Below are positions 40,375-49,269 of a DNA stretch of 64,000 nt, piece by piece (position 1 is the first letter of the stretch; each line of letters starts with the position of its first letter). The stretch covers positions 1,426,001 to 1,490,000 of the forward strand of contig NZ_CP031123.2 of the NCBI RefSeq assembly GCF_002843235.3, read 5' to 3'. Under the pieces are notes generated by a model, which searched no databases, had not been told where the DNA came from, and was given only the letters and a program-made list of their open reading frames with translations. The translations under genes and the position numbers were made by a program. Origin of the DNA: Providencia huaxiensis. GTDB taxonomy: Bacteria > Pseudomonadota > Gammaproteobacteria > Enterobacterales > Enterobacteriaceae.

Positions 40375-41268
40375 CTAATTAATCAACATTTCCGAGAACT
40401 CATGAACCATTTGAACATCAATAGGTTGACCACTAATTTGGCTACCATTAGATATACCGCGTAAGAACTTAAACAAACGGCGAGCATTACCTTTACACGC
40501 TTTATAAAGGGCATTTAATACTTCTGGTTCAGACGCTTCCGGTAACATGGTTGTGATCATGTTAGTGATATCATCTTCGGGTAATGATTCCCCCATGCGT
40601 AAAGCAAAGCCCACACGGCTATATAATTGCTTATACTCTCCACGCTTACCTTTTAAGTTAAGAATCAAGCGAGGCATACCTGCGAGCACAATACCAACCC
40701 CTGATTTATCATGGATACGGCGCAAGGTTTCTAAGGCGCGGTAAGGTAAGTTTTCCGCTTCATCGACTAAGATAATGCGCCCCGAATCACGCAGATTTTG
40801 TATAATGGATTCGCTCAATTCGTGCATGTTGCCACGCTTACTTAAACCCAATTTGTTGCACAGCTCCTCCAAAACAACACGAGCGGTATAACCTGGGTCA
40901 GCTTCGATAAGCACTGCATTTAAATTTTCTTTGGCGTACTGACGAATAATCATGGTTTTACCCATACCTGCATCACCATAGATAACGTTAATATCACTAT
41001 CCATGTGCGCCATACGGATAACATCACGCCCTTTACGTGCCATTAACGTATCAACATAGACAGGCTTAATACGACGTGATTTATCACGCTCTTGTTCACG
41101 AGATATGAACTGACGGACTTTTTCTTCTACCGCATTAACATCGCCGTTATACTTATTTTGCAAAAACTGATTAATTACGGCCGTACTGACTCCTATACCG
41201 CGAGCCGCTTGAGCTTGTGACCAGCCTTTGTTATTCATCATCGTGGTAAGTTCATTAACGATAGACAT
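40375..41268 (-). CDS. B: Transposition target-capture ATPase B (MuB)
   Basis: A 297-residue AAA+ ATPase of the MuB family. The N-terminal helix-turn-helix domain (GWSQAQAARGIGVSTAVINQ) is followed by Walker A GDAGMGKTMI (about residue 95-104) and Walker B IILVDEAENLP (about residue 164-174), with the C-terminal DNA-binding domain at the end. MuB coats AT-rich target DNA and delivers it to the transpososome, and provides target immunity. It is 12 bp downstream of A. Confidence 0.92.
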   Translation of the reverse strand: MSIVNELTTMMNNKGWSQAQAARGIGVSTAVINQFLQNKYNGDVNAVEEKVRQFISREQERDKSRRIKPVYVDTLMARKGRDVIRMAHMDSDINVIYGDAGMGKTMIIRQYAKENLNAVLIEADPGYTARVVLEELCNKLGLSKRGNMHELSESIIQNLRDSGRIILVDEAENLPYRALETLRRIHDKSGVGIVLAGMPRLILNLKGKRGEYKQLYSRVGFALRMGESLPEDDITNMITTMLPEASEPEVLNALYKACKGNARRLFKFLRGISNGSQISGQPIDVQMVHEFSEMLIN

Positions 41269-41280
41269 CGTAAACCTCCG

Positions 41281-43329
41281 TTATTGGTTACCTGCTTTCG
41301 CAGATAAGTATTCATATTCAGATTGTAAAAACGTAATCGGTTTTCTTGGTGTCGTGATAGGTTCATCCGCAGGAATAAAACCACCAAAATCAGGCGTAGG
41401 CTTCGTATCAATTAGTGGGCGAGCCTCAGCCTCAATCTCACGTATCTTATCTTCGACACGAGTCATACGGCGTTTACGACGGTCTTCAATGGCTTTATCC
41501 ATTTGTGTGGTTGGTACTGCGGCCACTTTGTTACCGTTCCATATTGCGGTGCAGACATAGGTTCCATCCAGTTTGCGAATAATGACTTCCTTCGCATCAT
41601 GAATGTCATAAGCCACACGAACTTCGTCACCATCAACGAGGATCAAGTCTTCGGCAAAATACTCGTTGTTATTAAACTCAATCCAACCGCGCTGTGCCTT
41701 TCTAATGACTTCAGGCATAAACATCTCGCGTAATTCAATTTCAGTGAGATATTCGATTTCATCGCCTTCAGCAGCTAACACTTCTTCGCGGTAAGCCGCA
41801 GGGGTTAAATGGCGACCGTTGCGTTTAGGTAATTCGCTGTGCTCATGCTCATAGTTATAACGCTGTACTTCAACCTCAATAGCATCAAGTAGCTGCTGCC
41901 AACTCGGAAGCTTAGCTAATGCACCTTTTTGCACTGGATTAAGTTCTTTATTGCTCTCGATAGCTTTTACAGCAGACTCGATACGACGGCTGGTAATACG
42001 CACATGTTCTCTGTCTGCACCTAATCCATTGTAAGTTTGAAACTGCTGAGCTACTCGACGGGGAATAACCGCATTGAGACGCTCAATAATCCCGCGTGCT
42101 TGTGGGTTACCAGGAATACCCGTCATATGCTTGATACCTAAGCGAGGGAAAATACCTGTAATATCAGCATCTAACGTTTTGTTTTTCTCACCACCACCAT
42201 TATCTGAATAGGTAAATAATGGCTTGCCATGGTATTTCATGCCGTGGCGATAAGCCGATGCAACGGCGATCACGTTCTCTGATAAGTCCAAACTCCAACC
42301 CACAAGAAAGCGTGTCCGACCATCTAAAACCAACGTTAATTCAGGTGTAAATGGGCGTCCGTGAATAGGATGAGCCACTTTCATATTCATGGACTTACCA
42401 TCTGATATCCAACAACCATTTACTGGCATCTGTGACCAGTCACGCTTTTGATAAGTTTCTAATGCGCGAGCTGCCGAACCTGTCACGCGTCCTCGTGCTC
42501 GTTCGCGTTTTGGTAATTTATCCATGACGCGGCGAACAGCATAATAAGAGGGCATAACATCCAACATAGTAGGCTGGTCTGCGTAGTGCTCCTGCCACTC
42601 TTCGGTGAATGTGCGGTACGCTGCCATCAACGATGGGCCATTCACATTACGATGATGTGATAAGAACATCGGTAGCCATGAGACCTGCTCAGGACGTGTC
42701 TCTTTATGGTGACCGGGTGCCAGTAACGCCAATCGCTCATCACCATTATTGGTACTCTGATACAATGTGACCCATTCCTGTAAAGAGCGGATGCTCACGC
42801 CTCGGCGGGTTGTCCCTTTACGCGCATTCGCATTATCCGCAGCTTGCTGTAACGTCATAGGTAAAATACCTTTGCGGGACTGTTCAGAAATACGTGTCAC
42901 CGCCCCAATGCGTGTATCGCCTGCATAAATCAAAGAAAGCACTTCTAAGGCTAATGTTGCTCTCGCGTCAGCAATGCTTTTTTGATCTGCGGTTAACGAT
43001 GAAACTTCACGCTCTAACAATGCAGGGCACTGGCGCATTAAAGCCAACTCATCAACGGGTTTAACGCTGGTATTTGATACCGTTTTTTCGAGTGCGTTAT
43101 CCGTTTTTTTCTGCTCAAGAACTGCATTAAAATGACGTTGTTTGATAACTTCCTGCGCCGCCTCTGGCAAGCAATCAATGTGATACTCAAAAGCTTTTGT
43201 TCCCGTTCTACGGCGACGTAAGTTTTCGTTTTCACCTGAATACTTGTCTAGGCGGCTACGAATATTTTGCACCCGCGTCGGAAAGTCCGGTAGTCCAACG
43301 CATTCTTTAGCGGTAAGCCAAATAGACAT
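41281..43329 (-). CDS. A: DDE transposase A (MuA)
   Basis: A 682-residue transposase, slightly longer than MuA (663 aa). The N-terminal Mu-type end/enhancer-binding domain begins MSIWLTAKECVGLPDFPTRV. The catalytic RNase H-like core shows Asp in CWISDGKSMNMK, Asp in FTYSDNGGGEKN and Glu in QARGIIERLNAV, giving the D-D-E triad. The C-terminal domain after about residue 560 should interact with B and ClpX. It catalyses integration and replicative transposition between the ends at 10419 and 44612. Confidence 0.94.
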   Translation of the reverse strand: MSIWLTAKECVGLPDFPTRVQNIRSRLDKYSGENENLRRRRTGTKAFEYHIDCLPEAAQEVIKQRHFNAVLEQKKTDNALEKTVSNTSVKPVDELALMRQCPALLEREVSSLTADQKSIADARATLALEVLSLIYAGDTRIGAVTRISEQSRKGILPMTLQQAADNANARKGTTRRGVSIRSLQEWVTLYQSTNNGDERLALLAPGHHKETRPEQVSWLPMFLSHHRNVNGPSLMAAYRTFTEEWQEHYADQPTMLDVMPSYYAVRRVMDKLPKRERARGRVTGSAARALETYQKRDWSQMPVNGCWISDGKSMNMKVAHPIHGRPFTPELTLVLDGRTRFLVGWSLDLSENVIAVASAYRHGMKYHGKPLFTYSDNGGGEKNKTLDADITGIFPRLGIKHMTGIPGNPQARGIIERLNAVIPRRVAQQFQTYNGLGADREHVRITSRRIESAVKAIESNKELNPVQKGALAKLPSWQQLLDAIEVEVQRYNYEHEHSELPKRNGRHLTPAAYREEVLAAEGDEIEYLTEIELREMFMPEVIRKAQRGWIEFNNNEYFAEDLILVDGDEVRVAYDIHDAKEVIIRKLDGTYVCTAIWNGNKVAAVPTTQMDKAIEDRRKRRMTRVEDKIREIEAEARPLIDTKPTPDFGGFIPADEPITTPRKPITFLQSEYEYLSAKAGNQ

Positions 43330-43340
43330 AATTCACCTAA

Positions 43341-43619
43341 TCAAGCTGTTTTGAGGTTAGAGAAATGAGGCGTTACGTGATAACGACTCGGCCAGATAAC
43401 AGCAGGTTCAATACCAATCACCTCTGCGATGATCTCTTCTACTTTTGGATAAGAACGATAGAAGACATTACGCATGGTTCCAGTCTTTAAACCGTGTTCA
43501 ATTTCTAATGAGGATAAATCCACTCCACGCTGCTCAAGTGCCGTATAAATTGCCTTACTCGACCAGTCATGACCTTCGCGCACAAATAAATGTGTCAAAT
43601 CTTGCCTAGAAAGCTGCAT
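43341..43619 (-). CDS. ner: Ner-like DNA-binding regulator
   Basis: A 92-residue protein of the Ner/Nlp family: HDWSSKAIYTALEQRGVDLS and AEVIGIEPAVIWPSRYH, the typical end. In Mu, Ner shuts off both the early and the repressor promoters soon after infection. It is the first early gene, 163 bp from the divergent repressor, with operator-like repeats between them. Confidence 0.88.
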   Translation of the reverse strand: MQLSRQDLTHLFVREGHDWSSKAIYTALEQRGVDLSSLEIEHGLKTGTMRNVFYRSYPKVEEIIAEVIGIEPAVIWPSRYHVTPHFSNLKTA

Positions 43620-43647
43620 TATGTGATCCTCTTGTGTTTATCGCTTT

Positions 43648-43738
43648 CGATAATCAAACTCTATAATCGTTCTCGATTATCGTTATTGATGATACTAAAC
43701 GAACAATAATCCGATTGCAAGATTTAAATCGGATTATT
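43648..43738. promoter_or_regulatory. Repressor/Ner operator region
   Basis: AATAATCCGATT (43705-43716) and AATCGGATTATT (43727-43738) form a perfect 12-bp inverted repeat with a 10-bp spacer. Beside it, CGATAATC, CTATAATCG and CGATTATCG (43648-43682) repeat a related half-site. Both sets lie between the divergent ner and repressor genes, where Mu has its operators and early promoter. Confidence 0.7.
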
Positions 43739-43782
43739 ATTACATTTTAATTGTTGCGGTTAATAAGAAGAGGTTCTCTTTT

Positions 43783-44400
43783 ATGTCAGATAGTTACAAT
43801 GAAAAGTCCGAAGATAAGACAAAAATTCGCGATCGGATTATTAGTACGACACCAATAGTCCGCTTTGGTGAAAGGCTCAAGGAGGCGATGAATGGAATAA
43901 CAAATGTTGAGTTGGCTAAGCGAACAGGAATGTCAGAAGCTACGATTCGAAAATATATTGCAGGTAAAATTTTCCCAACAATTGATAGCTTAGCCATTGT
44001 TGCAGATGCATGTGGAGTTTCTTTTTCTTGGTTAGCATTTGGCGAAGAACCTGATGAAAATAATAGTTCGAAATACACAGAACAAAAAGACGATTTCAAC
44101 AACGAGATTCTAACGGCATTTAACCGATTATCGCATAGTGAACGTGAGTTAGTTGTTGAATATATCTATAGGGAAGGAATTAATAATTTAGTGAGAATAG
44201 CCGCATCCCACACACCTGTTTTGGGTAACGATATGATGCTTCCGATAGTTGAAGCATTGCCTTTACGCCCTGTTTTAAAGAGTGCTATTAAAATAGGATT
44301 AGCTAATAATGGGGAATATGACAAAGAGATTTTACGCATTCTTGAAAAAATCGAGTCCAGCAGCCAAAGCAATAGTTTAGCCAAGGATAAGGTAGGATGA
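43783..44400 (+). CDS. c: Prophage repressor (XRE-type helix-turn-helix)
   Basis: A 205-residue repressor. The HTH lies at about residues 28-80 (FGERLKEAMNGITNVELAKR, MSEATIRKYIAGKIFPTIDS, LAIVADACGVSFSWLAFGEE). The C-terminal 110 residues are helical and show no S24 LexA-like protease motif, so induction by RecA cleavage is not expected. It replaces the Mu c repressor in position and orientation. It keeps the lysogen by blocking the early promoter through the inverted repeats upstream. Confidence 0.82.
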   Translation: MSDSYNEKSEDKTKIRDRIISTTPIVRFGERLKEAMNGITNVELAKRTGMSEATIRKYIAGKIFPTIDSLAIVADACGVSFSWLAFGEEPDENNSSKYTEQKDDFNNEILTAFNRLSHSERELVVEYIYREGINNLVRIAASHTPVLGNDMMLPIVEALPLRPVLKSAIKIGLANNGEYDKEILRILEKIESSSQSNSLAKDKVG

Positions 44401-44612
44401 TTGATTGCTGATTCAATTGTCCTTTAAATATGGTTTAAACACTCCTAAAACATGATCATTAGTATGCAGAATAGAATGCAAAAAATAACAAATTAAATCA
44501 AATTGTATTCTTTAGTGCAGAATCAATAAACTCTCGCCAAGTCAGTAACCTCAAGGCGTTCAGCCTATCTCAATCCAATTTTAAATAGTGCAAGATTGAT
44601 CACCTCCCCACA
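44401..44612. repeat. Prophage left end with transposase-binding-like repeats
   Basis: Read inward from TGTGGGG at 44612, the minus strand shows CTTGCACTATTT, then TTGGCGAG, TCTGCACTAAAG, TTTTTGCATTCTA and TTCTGCATACTAA. The TGCAyTA theme and the TTGGCGAG block match the other end. These are probable transposase-binding sites like Mu L1-L3. No gene is seen in this 212-bp stretch. Confidence 0.65.
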
Positions 44613-44841
44613 AACGTTTATCAGATGAACGGGCAATAAAGCGAGATAAGGTCGTGGTTGTTGAAAGCGGAACGCGACTTTCTGCAATCAAGTAGTCTTC
44701 GCCATTATGGCCGACAATCATACCAACATGGTTACTCCAACATAAAGAAGCCGAGGCTATTTGCCTAAACAGCTCGGTTCCAATACTGGTAAAGACAACA
44801 TCGCCAACTTCGTACTCATGGGGATAATTTATTTTTGTCAT
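44613..44841 (-). pseudogene. yebB: yebB, N-terminal fragment (split by Mu-like prophage)
   Basis: The minus strand from ATG 44841 encodes [40 protein letters not shown] and [20 protein letters not shown]. This is the N-terminal part of YebB with the conserved His in NHVG. The frame then runs into prophage sequence and stops after WGGDQSCTI. The first bases (AACG, 44613-44616) are the second copy of the target-site duplication. The rest of the gene is at 10062-10414. Confidence 0.88.
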
Positions 44842-44934
44842 AAAAGTACCTCAATATAAACAATGCTATTAAGGTACAGTTATAAAGACTAGAAGAATTC
44901 TCGCTATCGGATAAACGCTGAAAATCATTCTTGT

Positions 44935-46422
44935 TTAACTAGGGTATATATTAGTCAATTGTTCACTAAGTAATTTTATATTGCTAATTATCTCGTCTTC
45001 GCAATGAGCAGCATAGCCAAATAGAATTGCATTTTGGTGAGGACTTTGAATACAGTAGCGCGATAACGGTTGTGCTCCAAAGCCTAACAGACGGCATTGG
45101 TTAAGGATCACGTTAGTATCATAACCGTCTTTAACCCAACAGACAGTATGAATGCCTGAATCCGTCATTTGTACATTAAATAGGTGAGGGAGATAGTGAT
45201 TAATGGCATTGATAAACGTATTTTGCCTATCGTAGCATATCTTCCGTATTTTTCTGACATGGCGTGCATAGTGGCCTTCTTGGATAAACTGGGCTAAAGC
45301 GGCCTGTTCTAAATAACCACAATGGCTATCGCTATAATATTTCATCATGGTGAATGCTTCACTCAGAATTTCTGGCACAATTAAGAAACCTAAACGAAAG
45401 CCAGGATACATCATTTTAGAAAACGTCCCTGCATAAATAACACGTTGATGATTATCTAAGCCTTGTAGCGCTTGAATTGGCTTTGATAAAAAGCGAAATT
45501 CACTGTTGTAGTCATCTTCAAAAATCCATGCGTTGTTTTGTTGTGCCCAATCCAATAATGCTAAACGCCGCGGTAAGCTGAGGGTTGTGCCTAGCGGAAA
45601 CTGGTGAGAAGGCGTGGTATAAATTAATTTTGCTGTTTCATGGTGTTTTGCACCGTAGGCAATATCCATTCCTTCTCTGTCAGATGAAATAGCAGCAATA
45701 TCAGCACCTGCAGCGGTGAAAATAGCTCTGGCGCTATCATAACCAGGGTCATCTAACCATACTTTGTCCCCTTGCTGTAATAAGATTTTTGCTACTAAAT
45801 TAATGGCTTGTTGCGTCCCATTAACAATAATAATTTGTTGTGGTTTGCAGTGAACCCCGCGAGTCGAACGGACGTAATCTACCAATAAGTTTTTTAGCGG
45901 TGTATATCCATCAGGATGATTAAAATGTGCAATAGGCTGTTTGGATTTACGCCAAACACGGCCTAGTAGTCTTCCCCATAATTCATGTGGAAATTGGTCA
46001 ACACAGCCAATACCAATATTAAACATTTGGTACTTGTTGGTGTCCGGGCGCGATTTTTCCCATAAGTTCGTTAAAGTAGAAACTTTAGGATTCAGATTTA
46101 ATGCAGGATATCTAGATTGGTCATTCTGCTTAGTACTATCTATGGTACCAACTAATTCATCAGGAATGTGGGGAGAAACATAAGTTCCCGAGCCTTTTTT
46201 TGAATAAATATATCCTTCATCAATTAATCGTTCAAACCCAGCAATGACCGAGTTTCGTGAGATCGACATCATTTCGGCTAATGCTCTAGAGGAGGGGAGT
46301 TTAATGCCGACAGCAATACGACCATCTAAAATAGCGTTACGTATTGTGTGATAAACATTTTCCTTAATATAGCCTTCTTCAAGTAAAAGTAATGGAAACT
46401 GTGCATGCTGTTGGCGTCGCAT
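44935..46422 (-). CDS. MocR-type regulator (GntR HTH fused to aminotransferase domain)
   Basis: A 495-residue MocR/PdxR-type protein. The N-terminal winged helix shows GIKLPSSRALAEMMSISRNS and YSKKGSGTYVSPHIP. The C-terminal fold-type I aminotransferase domain has the PLP-lysine region IYAGTFSKMMYPGFRLGFLI and the Asp/Tyr segment VWLDDPGYDSARAIFTAAGA. Such regulators use PLP and an amino compound as effectors. The divergent GNAT gene (104 bp between starts) is its likely target. It is not certain to be PdxR itself. Confidence 0.85.
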   Translation of the reverse strand: MRRQQHAQFPLLLLEEGYIKENVYHTIRNAILDGRIAVGIKLPSSRALAEMMSISRNSVIAGFERLIDEGYIYSKKGSGTYVSPHIPDELVGTIDSTKQNDQSRYPALNLNPKVSTLTNLWEKSRPDTNKYQMFNIGIGCVDQFPHELWGRLLGRVWRKSKQPIAHFNHPDGYTPLKNLLVDYVRSTRGVHCKPQQIIIVNGTQQAINLVAKILLQQGDKVWLDDPGYDSARAIFTAAGADIAAISSDREGMDIAYGAKHHETAKLIYTTPSHQFPLGTTLSLPRRLALLDWAQQNNAWIFEDDYNSEFRFLSKPIQALQGLDNHQRVIYAGTFSKMMYPGFRLGFLIVPEILSEAFTMMKYYSDSHCGYLEQAALAQFIQEGHYARHVRKIRKICYDRQNTFINAINHYLPHLFNVQMTDSGIHTVCWVKDGYDTNVILNQCRLLGFGAQPLSRYCIQSPHQNAILFGYAAHCEDEIISNIKLLSEQLTNIYPS

Positions 46423-46525
46423 AAAGTGGATCCTAAATAAATAACAAAAGTGTCTCTTATACAGAGCCAGATTGCTATGTACTATAGCGCCATTATGTAA
46501 TATGTCTATAAATGGAAGGGTTATT

Positions 46526-46984
46526 ATGAATAAAATGGCATTACCAGTGACAGTCGAATTTGTTACTCCTGATCATTACTCAGCATGGTTAGTATATTGG
46601 TTGGAATACCAAAAATTTTATAAAGTCGATTTAAGTGAAGAAATTACCTTAAAAGCATGGGCACGTTTTTTTGATGAGAATGAACCGATGTATTGTGCTG
46701 TTGCACTTGAAAATGGCAAAGTTGTTGGCTTTGTGAATTATTTATTTCACCGGTCAACATGGGCTGAAAATGATTTTTGCTACCTTGAAGATTTATATGT
46801 GACGCCAGAAATGAGAGGGCGGCATGTCGGGAAGCAATTAATTGAATTTGTGCATGCACAAGCACAAGAAAAACAATGTGGCCGCTTATATTGGCATACA
46901 CAAGAAACCAATCTACGTGGGCAAAAACTGTATAACTGGGTGGCAGAAAAACCTGGTGTGATTGAATATAGGATGCCTTTGTAA
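46526..46984 (+). CDS. GNAT family N-acetyltransferase
   Basis: A 152-residue GNAT. The acetyl-CoA-binding motif is visible as LEDLYVTPEMRGRHVGKQLI (Q/RxxGxG/A variant RGRHVGK). It is followed by YWHTQETNLRGQKLYNWVAE, typical of small-molecule N-acetyltransferases. ATG 46526 is chosen for the GGAAGGG upstream. The pairing with a divergent MocR regulator suggests an amine or amino-acid substrate. A terminator follows. Confidence 0.82.
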   Translation: MNKMALPVTVEFVTPDHYSAWLVYWLEYQKFYKVDLSEEITLKAWARFFDENEPMYCAVALENGKVVGFVNYLFHRSTWAENDFCYLEDLYVTPEMRGRHVGKQLIEFVHAQAQEKQCGRLYWHTQETNLRGQKLYNWVAEKPGVIEYRMPL

Positions 46985-47028
46985 TAGAGCTCAGTAGTAT
47001 ATTCTATATTTTGATAAAATATTGGCAG

Positions 47029-47057
47029 GCCCGCGGTTTAACAACAACGGGCTTTTC
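47029..47057 (+). terminator. Intrinsic terminator after the GNAT gene
   Basis: GCCCG...CGGGC stem with a 14-base loop followed by TTTTCTGTTTT, 45 bp after the stop. Confidence 0.65.
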
Positions 47058-47082
47058 TGTTTTATCAGAAAATAAGCAAAAA

Positions 47083-47631
47083 TTAGAGTGTTAAATTGGC
47101 TAGTTGGCTTCTAACGTCCATTAATGCGAAACCGAGCAGATTTAACCCTTTCCATGTTAATGGGTTTTCAATATTTTCAGCATCCTCAGCAAGGCCTATT
47201 CCCCATATTTTATCGACAGGGCTAGCTTCAACGAGCACGCGCTCATTTGTGGAGAGTAAAAATTGTCCCAATTCTTTATTCTGAGAAAATTTTGCCATAT
47301 TAGCCGCAACGACAATAGCGAAACGATTTTCATCCCAAACATCTTGCTTAAACCCACGAACTTCACGGCCAAATGCTTTAGCCGCTCCAGGATTTGGTGC
47401 ATAAATAATTTTATCCAGCGTTTCTAAATCGCCAAATAAGCGTGCTTTCTCGGCCATCATAAAATGTTCTGCACTGGCAAAGCGGTGGTTATTGACAATA
47501 AATGGGGAAGGGTACCATTGGCTGAAACAGCTTTTTGTTATTTGATTTTGTTTGGCTTGGTGGCCCCAGAAGAAAACATATTTAAATTTTTTCCCTGAGC
47601 GATATTGTTTGCAGAGGCTTGTGATATCCAT
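47083..47631 (-). CDS. NADAR family protein (YbiA/DUF1768-like)
   Basis: A 182-residue NADAR protein: FSQWYPSPFIVNNHRFASAE, HFMMAEKARLFGD, PGAAKAFGREVRGFKQDVW and the C-terminal DKIWGIGLAEDAENIENPLT, which carry the conserved Glu/Lys/Trp positions. E. coli YbiA in this family is an N-glycosidase acting on ribosylated pyrimidine intermediates of riboflavin synthesis; other NADAR proteins remove ADP-ribose from DNA. Which activity applies here is not visible. Confidence 0.85.
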   Translation of the reverse strand: MDITSLCKQYRSGKKFKYVFFWGHQAKQNQITKSCFSQWYPSPFIVNNHRFASAEHFMMAEKARLFGDLETLDKIIYAPNPGAAKAFGREVRGFKQDVWDENRFAIVVAANMAKFSQNKELGQFLLSTNERVLVEASPVDKIWGIGLAEDAENIENPLTWKGLNLLGFALMDVRSQLANLTL

Positions 47632-47695
47632 AAATTAAACTTTATTAAGTAATAATATTCTTAGCTTATCGATAATAAAAAGATTTGGATATCAG

Positions 47696-47723
47696 AAAAA
47701 CCTGCTTAGCATGCTAAGCAGGT
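47696..47723 (-). terminator. Intrinsic terminator of the amino-acid ABC transporter operon
   Basis: On the minus strand ACCTGCTTAGC-AT-GCTAAGCAGGT followed by TTTTTC, 8 bp after the ATPase stop codon; a near-perfect palindrome. Confidence 0.8.
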
Positions 47724-47730
47724 AATAAAA

Positions 47731-48453
47731 CTAAAGTACTTTACTTAAAAATTCCGCAGTTCGTGGGTTTTTAGGTGCAGTAAAGAGTTGTTCTGGTGTG
47801 CCTTCTTCTTGAATAATACCTTGGTCAATGAACATGACTCGGTCAGCAACTTCACGCGCAAATCCCATTTCATGGGTGACGATGACCATCGTCATACCTT
47901 CATTTGCAAGAGTTTTCATCACGGAAAGTACTTCACCAACTAATTCGGGGTCAAGTGCAGATGTCGGCTCATCAAATAACAGAATAGATGGCTGCATGGC
48001 TAACGCTCGGGCAATCGCAACTCGTTGCTGCTGCCCTCCAGATAAACTGGCTGGCCATGCATCAATTTTATCTAACAGTCCTACTTTGATCAGGAGTTGC
48101 TCAGCTTGCTTAAGCGCCACTTCCTTTTTTATACCTTTCACTAAGGTAGGGGCCATCATCAAGTTTTCTAACACAGTCATATGAGGGAATAGGTTAAAAC
48201 GCTGAAATACCATCCCCACATTTTCCCTCATCTTATTTAAATCAGTTTTAGGATCATGAACGTCAAAGCCATTGACTTTAATTTCACCGCCATCTGGACG
48301 TTCTAGTGCATTTAAACAGCGTAGAAAGGTGCTTTTTCCTGAACCGGAAGGGCCAATGACACAAATCACTTCTTGAGGTTTAACTTCGCAAGAAATGCCT
48401 CTGAGTACATGGGCATCACCAAATTTCTTTTGTAAATTATTAACGTAAATCAC
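47731..48453 (-). CDS. Polar amino-acid ABC transporter ATP-binding protein (GlnQ-like)
   Basis: A 240-residue ATPase: Walker [11 protein letters not shown]-loop [20 protein letters not shown], signature [16 protein letters not shown], Walker [15 protein letters not shown], switch [17 protein letters not shown] 48453 ([20 protein letters not shown]) is chosen because the protein then begins as in GlnQ/HisP; a 14-bp overlap with the permease gene implies coupling. It is the last gene of the SBP-permease-ATPase unit. Confidence 0.9.
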   Translation of the reverse strand: MIYVNNLQKKFGDAHVLRGISCEVKPQEVICVIGPSGSGKSTFLRCLNALERPDGGEIKVNGFDVHDPKTDLNKMRENVGMVFQRFNLFPHMTVLENLMMAPTLVKGIKKEVALKQAEQLLIKVGLLDKIDAWPASLSGGQQQRVAIARALAMQPSILLFDEPTSALDPELVGEVLSVMKTLANEGMTMVIVTHEMGFAREVADRVMFIDQGIIQEEGTPEQLFTAPKNPRTAEFLSKVL

Positions 48454-49204
48454 TTCTGCCCAACCTTCTTTCCATATATTGCACCAACTGAGCAAGTATA
48501 AATGTCAGCATCCAATAAATCACAGATATCGTTAAGTAAGGTTCCCAGTAAGTTGCATAAGCACCGGATACAGTTCTCGCTGCATAGGCGAGATCTGCCA
48601 AGCCGATAGCGGAAGCGAGGGAGGAATCTTTGACAATCGCGATGGCATTATTTCCCAGTGGGGGAAGAATGCGCCGAAAAGCTTGCGGAAGAATAACCTT
48701 GCGCATTGTTTTTGCCCAACTCATGCCAAGAGCACGAGAAGCCTCCATTTGCCCTTTATCAATGGACTGAATACCCGCACGGAAAATTTCAGAGACATAA
48801 GCTCCTGAGTTTAAAGTAATTGCAATGACACAAGATAGAAATGCACCGTAATCTGAGCGGAGCATTTTAGCGGTGTCAACGGACATTATCCCAGATGTAA
48901 CAAATAACCCATCACGAGGGTTAATAAACAGTGGCACTAAGGCAAAGTGAACAACCATTATTTGAACGAATAACGGAGTACCACGGAAGGCACTGACATA
49001 GAAGCGAACCGGCCACTGTACAAAATAATGTAAAATAGGTTTCCAAATTCCTTGTTCAGCTTTGGCCGTTCTTCCTAAGCCGAGGGTTAACCCCCATAGT
49101 GAGCCTAAAATAACGCAGATGATGGTCGCTTTTATCGTCATCATTGCGCCTTCAGCAAATAATGGAGCGTATTCTTCAATTATTTCCCAACGAAACGCAG
49201 ACAT
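48440..49204 (-). CDS. Polar amino-acid ABC transporter permease
   Basis: A 254-residue HisM/GlnP-type permease with about five transmembrane segments. The EAA loop is [20 protein letters not shown] followed by [20 protein letters not shown], typical of this family. ATG 49204 ([16 protein letters not shown]) follows AGGGTGA. A single permease gene implies a homodimeric channel. Confidence 0.9.
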   Translation of the reverse strand: MSAFRWEIIEEYAPLFAEGAMMTIKATIICVILGSLWGLTLGLGRTAKAEQGIWKPILHYFVQWPVRFYVSAFRGTPLFVQIMVVHFALVPLFINPRDGLFVTSGIMSVDTAKMLRSDYGAFLSCVIAITLNSGAYVSEIFRAGIQSIDKGQMEASRALGMSWAKTMRKVILPQAFRRILPPLGNNAIAIVKDSSLASAIGLADLAYAARTVSGAYATYWEPYLTISVIYWMLTFILAQLVQYMERRLGRSDLR

Positions 49205-49231
49205 CTTAATTTTCACCCTGATTTATAACGT

Positions 49232-49256
49232 GAAAAAGCCATCCAAGGATGGCCTT
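49232..49256 (-). terminator. Attenuator-like hairpin between binding protein and permease genes
   Basis: On the minus strand GGCCATCC-TT-GGATGGC is followed by TTTTTCA, between the SBP stop and the permease start. A partial terminator here would make the periplasmic binding protein in excess over the membrane components, as is common for such operons. Confidence 0.65.
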
Positions 49257-49269
49257 AAGTTAGATTAAA

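Larger units (their letters stand above)
10419..44612 (-). mobile_element. Complete Mu-like transposable prophage inserted in yebB
   Basis: The element is 34,194 bp, begins TGTAGCG on the plus strand and ends CCCCACA (TGTGGGG on the other strand), giving TG...CA termini. It is flanked by AACG(T) direct repeats. It contains repressor, ner, DDE transposase A, ATPase B, Mor/C-type activators, lysis, packaging, head and contractile-tail genes in Mu order. The genetic left end is at 44612 and the right end at 10419. Every essential structural category of Mu has a counterpart, so it may be inducible. No gin invertase, mom/com, kil or gam homologue was recognised. Confidence 0.93.

Noticed and set aside
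44461..44612. A CRISPR-like array suggested by repeated TGCAyTA
   Set aside because: The repeats are short, irregularly spaced and confined to the prophage ends; they fit transposase-binding sites instead.
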